Source of the DNA: Bacteroidota bacterium
Lineage (GTDB): Bacteria; Bacteroidota; Rhodothermia; Rhodothermales; JANQRZ01
Reading direction: 5' to 3'
DNA: 64,000 bases
NCBI GenBank assembly: GCA_038746285.1
Contig: JBCDKT010000004.1
Span: forward strand, 62,001 to 126,000
Shown: positions 61,427 to 64,000 of the stretch, piece by piece
Numbering within the stretch: the first letter of the stretch is position 1
Layout: every line of letters begins with the position of its first letter
Program-made: the position numbers and the translations under genes
The notes under the pieces: generated by a model
Told to the model about the DNA's origin: nothing
Databases searched by the model: none
The model's input: the letters and a program-made list of their open reading frames with translations, nothing else

Positions 61427-61999
61427 TCAGCCGCCGGCACCGGTCGGGCTCTGGGTGATGCTGATGCCGAGCTTGCTCATCACCTCGGTCGTGATGTCGA
61501 CGGTGTTGTCCTCATCGGCGAAGAGGATCACGGGCTCGGTCGAGACGCGCGTCGAGAGCACGAGCGTGAGGCCCCGGGCCGCCGCGACCTCGTCGATGGC
61601 CCCCTGGAGTTCGTTGAAGAGGGGCTGGAGGAGTTCGTTCTGGCGCCGGTCGAGCGCCTGGAGGCGGTTCTGCTGCTCGGTCTGGAGGTCCGTCTGGAGC
61701 TGGACGATCTCCTCCTCGCGCGTCTGGCGCGCCTCGGCCGAGAGCACCCCGCTCTGGTTCTGGTAGTCGGCGAACTTCTCCTGGATGGTCTGCTCCATCG
61801 TGGCGAGCTCCTGCTGGTCCTGCTGGGCCTGGGTCTGGAGCTGGGTCTGGACCTCGCGGTACTGCGGCATCTGCACGATGATCAGCTCGTAGTCGGTAAA
61901 GCCGATCCGGGCGCTGGTCTGCGCCTGCGCGGGCGCGAAGCCGGCGGCGAGGAACGCAGCGCTCGCGGTGAGGAGGAGAAGACGGTTGAGGTAGGTCAT
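61427..61999 (-). CDS. skp: OmpH/Skp family periplasmic chaperone, second copy
   Basis: A 190-residue protein with signal peptide (LLLLTASAAFLAAGFAPAQAQ). The first strand is IGFTDYELIIVQMPQYREV, followed by a long Gln/Glu-rich coiled coil (about 45-125, TQLQTQAQQDQQELATMEQ) and the return part QGAIDEVAAARGLTLVLSTR and NTVDITTEVMSKLGI. This is the tentacle-like Skp fold that holds unfolded outer-membrane proteins on the way to BamA. It is 45 bases downstream of the other Skp-like gene; the pair follows bamA, as in Bacteroidota. The two differ enough that different clients are possible. Confidence 0.9.
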   Translation of the reverse strand: MTYLNRLLLLTASAAFLAAGFAPAQAQTSARIGFTDYELIIVQMPQYREVQTQLQTQAQQDQQELATMEQTIQEKFADYQNQSGVLSAEARQTREEEIVQLQTDLQTEQQNRLQALDRRQNELLQPLFNELQGAIDEVAAARGLTLVLSTRVSTEPVILFADEDNTVDITTEVMSKLGISITQSPTGAGG

Positions 62000-62044
62000 G
62001 GGTTGGGTCGCTGGTGGTCAGAGTTGGAGCGGGCGGGGCCGCGT

Positions 62045-62581
62045 CTAGCGCCCGCCCTGGGCTTGCGTAGTTTCGATGCCAAGCTCGTCCAGGACGAGAT
62101 CCGAGATGTCGAGGTCGACGTTGGCGTAGAGGAAGAGGAAGTCGCCGCTCTTGTCGAAGACGAAGTCGTACTCCTCGTCCTGGGCGACGCGGTCGATGGC
62201 TTCGAGGACGCGCTCCTGGATGGGGCGCATCTGGCGCTGCTGCTCGCGGAAGAGTTCGCCCTCCGGCCCGAAGCGCTGAATCCGCCGGGACTCCAGCTCC
62301 TGCTCTTTGGCCGCGATCTCCTGGCGCTTGCGCTCGCGCTCGTCGTCGGTGAAGAGCAGCTCCCGGGCCTCGTAGTCCCGCGCGAGCTCGTCCACCTCGC
62401 GCTGCAACTGGTCGAGCTCGCCCTGCCACTGCTGGGCGAGGCGGTCGAGGTTGGACTGCGCCGTGCGGTACTCGGTGATCTGGTCGAGCAGGAACTCGGA
62501 GTCGACGTACGCGATGCGCTGCTGGGCCACGGCCGGAACCGCCACGGCGAGCGCGAGGAGCAGGAGAGGGATGCGTCGCAT
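62045..62581 (-). CDS. skp: OmpH/Skp family periplasmic chaperone, first copy
   Basis: A 178-residue protein. The signal peptide is MRRIPLLLLALAVAVPAVAQ, followed by RIAYVDSEFLLDQITEYRTAQ, a coiled coil rich in Gln, Glu and Arg (about 40-110), and the closing segment LEAIDRVAQDEEYDFVFDKSGDFLFLY ... DLDISDLVLDELGI. This is the OmpH/Skp family layout. It accompanies bamA upstream on the same strand. The gap to bamA contains an inverted heptamer array. A long frame that joins this ORF to antisense of bamA is an artefact of the missing stop. Confidence 0.92.
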   Translation of the reverse strand: MRRIPLLLLALAVAVPAVAQQRIAYVDSEFLLDQITEYRTAQSNLDRLAQQWQGELDQLQREVDELARDYEARELLFTDDERERKRQEIAAKEQELESRRIQRFGPEGELFREQQRQMRPIQERVLEAIDRVAQDEEYDFVFDKSGDFLFLYANVDLDISDLVLDELGIETTQAQGGR

Positions 62582-62590
62582 CGGTTGCTG

Positions 62591-62671
62591 AGTTTCTGGT
62601 TTCTGGTTCCTAGTTGGCTGTCCCCGACTGTTCTCGACAAACCAGAAACTAAAAACCAGAAACCAAAGACG
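62591..62671. repeat. Inverted heptamer array between bamA and skp (element R)
   Basis: Left arm 62591-62618: AGTTTCT, GGTTTCT, GGTTCCT, AGTTGGC. Right arm 62637-62671: ACAAACC, AGAAACT, AAAAACC, AGAAACC, AAAGACG. Same AGAAACC/GGTTTCT unit as element K, 16 kb away, in an unrelated gene setting. Confidence 0.9.
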
Positions 62672-62673
62672 GC

Positions 62674-64000
62674 CTACTGCCCGCCGAGCGAGAACTGGAA
62701 GCGCCACTGCGGCCCGATCTCGAGGGGCGCGTTGCCGCGGATGTCCGTGAACGAGTCGATCTGGTAGCCGTAGTTGAGGTCGATCAGCCCGAGGAACGGG
62801 AGGAACAGCTTGGCCCCGAAGCCGGCCGAGCGGAAGAGCTTCGTCGGGTTGTAGTCGTCGAAGCTGTTCCAGGTGTTGGCGGCGTCGACGAAGAGGTACG
62901 GGGCGGCCGTGAACTGCGGCGTCTGGATCGCCACGACGCGGGCCTCCATCGAGTACTTGTTCAGGATCCGCCCGCCGACGCGGCGGCCGTTCTGCACCGG
63001 CGTGATGGCGAGCGTCGGGTAGCCGCGCATGAAGACGATGTCCTTGCCGTAGCCCTGGAACGTGCTCTGGGCCTCCAGCGGCGAGCCGCCGACGAGGAAG
63101 CGCTGGAACTCCACGTCGCCGCCGGTGAGCGAGCCGATGTAGGCGTAGTCGGCCGAGAAGTCGAGCGCGAGGCGGCCGGCGATGGGGGTCACCCAGCGCG
63201 TCGAAAACTTCTCTTTGTGGTACTGGATGAAGCCTGGGATCGGGAGGGCCACCTCGGCCGAGAGCAGCAGGCTCGACCCGGCAGTCGGGAATTGCGGCGC
63301 GTCGAAGGAGTTGCGCGTCAGGCTCTGGCGGACCGTCAGCTCCTGGCTCGTGCCCTGGGGCAGGCCGTAGCTGCGGCTGAGCGACTCGCCGGTGAGGTCG
63401 TAGAGCCGGTAGCCGAGGTTCGTCCCGCTCTGGAAGAAGTCGTCCGGCCACGTCAGCGCCTGGCGGTAGAACAGCCCCGCGTTGAAGGTCGAGAACTTCT
63501 GCGAGACCGTGCTGATCTCCGACTCGTCGAGGCCGATGAGGCGCGAGTTGTTCGAGAAGTCGCGGAAGGTGTAGGAGAGCGAGCCGCCGATGGGCGTGTT
63601 GCGCCCCCGGAACCAGGGCTCGGTGAAGGTCGCCGAGTAGCTCTGGTAGCGCAGGCCCGAGGTCTGGACCGAGAGCGCGAGCTGCTGCCCGTCGCCCGAG
63701 GGCACGGGCCGCCATGCGCTGCCGTTGAAGACGTTCTGGATGGAGAAGTTGTTGAACGCGACGCGGGCCTGGAGGATGAGTCCGAAGCCGGAGCCGCCCC
63801 AGCCGCCGGAGAGCTCGAGCTGGTCGCCGCCGGTCTCGACGAGGTTGTAGGTGAGGTCCACCTTCTTGGTCTCCTCGTCGATCGAGACGCGCGGCCCCTC
63901 GGCGAGCTTCTGCTGGTCGAAGTAGCCGAGCTGGATCAGCTCGCGGATCGAGCGTTCGAGCGCCTGGCGGCTGTAGGTCTGGCCGGGGACCGTCCGCAGC
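62674..64000 (-). CDS. bamA: Outer membrane protein assembly factor BamA, C-terminal part (cut by window edge)
   Basis: The frame is open from the window edge for 442 codons. The first residues (VPGQTYSRQALERSIREL, LGYFD) are the end of a POTRA repeat, followed by VDLTYNLVE and the 16-stranded Omp85 barrel (LELSGGWGGSGFGLILQAR, SYSATFTEPWFRGRNTPIGGSLSY, RFLVGGSPLEAQSTFQGYGKD, MRGYPTLAITPVQNGRRVGG). The conserved loop-6 motif appears as MRGYP. It ends QFSLGGQ. BamA inserts beta-barrel proteins in the outer membrane; the two Skp chaperones downstream deliver its clients. An ATG at 63861 is internal, not the start. Confidence 0.95.
   Translation of the reverse strand, partial: LRTVPGQTYSRQALERSIRELIQLGYFDQQKLAEGPRVSIDEETKKVDLTYNLVETGGDQLELSGGWGGSGFGLILQARVAFNNFSIQNVFNGSAWRPVPSGDGQQLALSVQTSGLRYQSYSATFTEPWFRGRNTPIGGSLSYTFRDFSNNSRLIGLDESEISTVSQKFSTFNAGLFYRQALTWPDDFFQSGTNLGYRLYDLTGESLSRSYGLPQGTSQELTVRQSLTRNSFDAPQFPTAGSSLLLSAEVALPIPGFIQYHKEKFSTRWVTPIAGRLALDFSADYAYIGSLTGGDVEFQRFLVGGSPLEAQSTFQGYGKDIVFMRGYPTLAITPVQNGRRVGGRILNKYSMEARVVAIQTPQFTAAPYLFVDAANTWNSFDDYNPTKLFRSAGFGAKLFLPFLGLIDLNYGYQIDSFTDIRGNAPLEIGPQWRFQFSLGGQ

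Noticed and set aside
63862-64000. bamA starting at the ATG at 63861
   Set aside because: The frame stays open to the window edge and encodes the end of a POTRA domain (SRQALERSIREL), so the ATG is internal and the gene is merely cut by the window.

Overview
The window is high-GC DNA (about two-thirds G+C by eye) with genes packed on both strands. It fits a member of the Rhodothermota (Rubricoccus/Rubrivirga-like). Three things point there: at least seven large secreted proteins ending in a Por/type IX secretion (T9SS) sorting domain with the PTPF/YPNPF and DVLGR..LPSGVYLVRL pattern; two GWxTD-domain proteins; and a bamA-skp-skp outer-membrane cluster. No rRNA or tRNA gene and no CRISPR array was seen.

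Layout. 1-2030: a partial secreted protein, a DUF427 protein, a small protein resembling the A-domain-only (Family 4) encapsulins, and a divergent monoacylglycerol-lipase-like hydrolase. 2056-13135: secreted lysyl-endopeptidase-like protease, nitroreductase and nucleoside deaminase (overlapping), SIMPL protein, a seven-repeat beta-propeller protein, asnS, tsaC-like and a GWxTD protein. 13550-15148: pckA. 15225-21582: a minus-strand run pdhA-pdhB-pdhC-mgsA-metallophosphoesterase-DUF3667. 21776-23871: a dolichol-phosphate-mannose-synthase-like glycosyltransferase and icd. 23895-24791: a low-GC PD-(D/E)XK-like nuclease gene that looks acquired. 25783-37435: three tandem PQQ-type sugar dehydrogenase paralogues with their own promoters and terminators, then M36 and M43 metalloproteases, all secreted. 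37575-42098: M28 peptidase, YpfJ-type zinc peptidase and a class C serine hydrolase. 42207-43943: hicB with a broken hicA at the 3' end of glmM. 44301-49738: ctaB, an ABC exporter pair, small envelope proteins, a frameshifted YqaA-family gene and rlmN. 49855-55719: HerA-like ATPase, lipoprotein, a GH3-beta-lactamase fusion and an FmdB-like protein. 55739-64000 (minus): the bamA-skp-skp cluster followed by panB, surE, DUF547, bcp, tpiA and a GWxTD lipoprotein.

The most unusual signal is not a gene. About twenty intergenic spots carry arrays of degenerate 7-mers or 8-mers kept in strict register, and more than half occur as inverted pairs that could fold into long hairpins. Many arrays stop exactly at a start codon, and some run into the ends of coding regions. 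The unit sequence differs from site to site, but the period (7 or 8) and the architecture are kept. I know of heptamer repeats (STRR) in cyanobacteria but not of inverted, register-preserving pairs like these in this phylum.

Functionally the window mixes central metabolism (pyruvate dehydrogenase, isocitrate dehydrogenase, PEP carboxykinase, triose-phosphate isomerase, methylglyoxal synthase) with envelope biogenesis and extracellular degradation of protein and sugars. That suits a heterotroph living on polymers.
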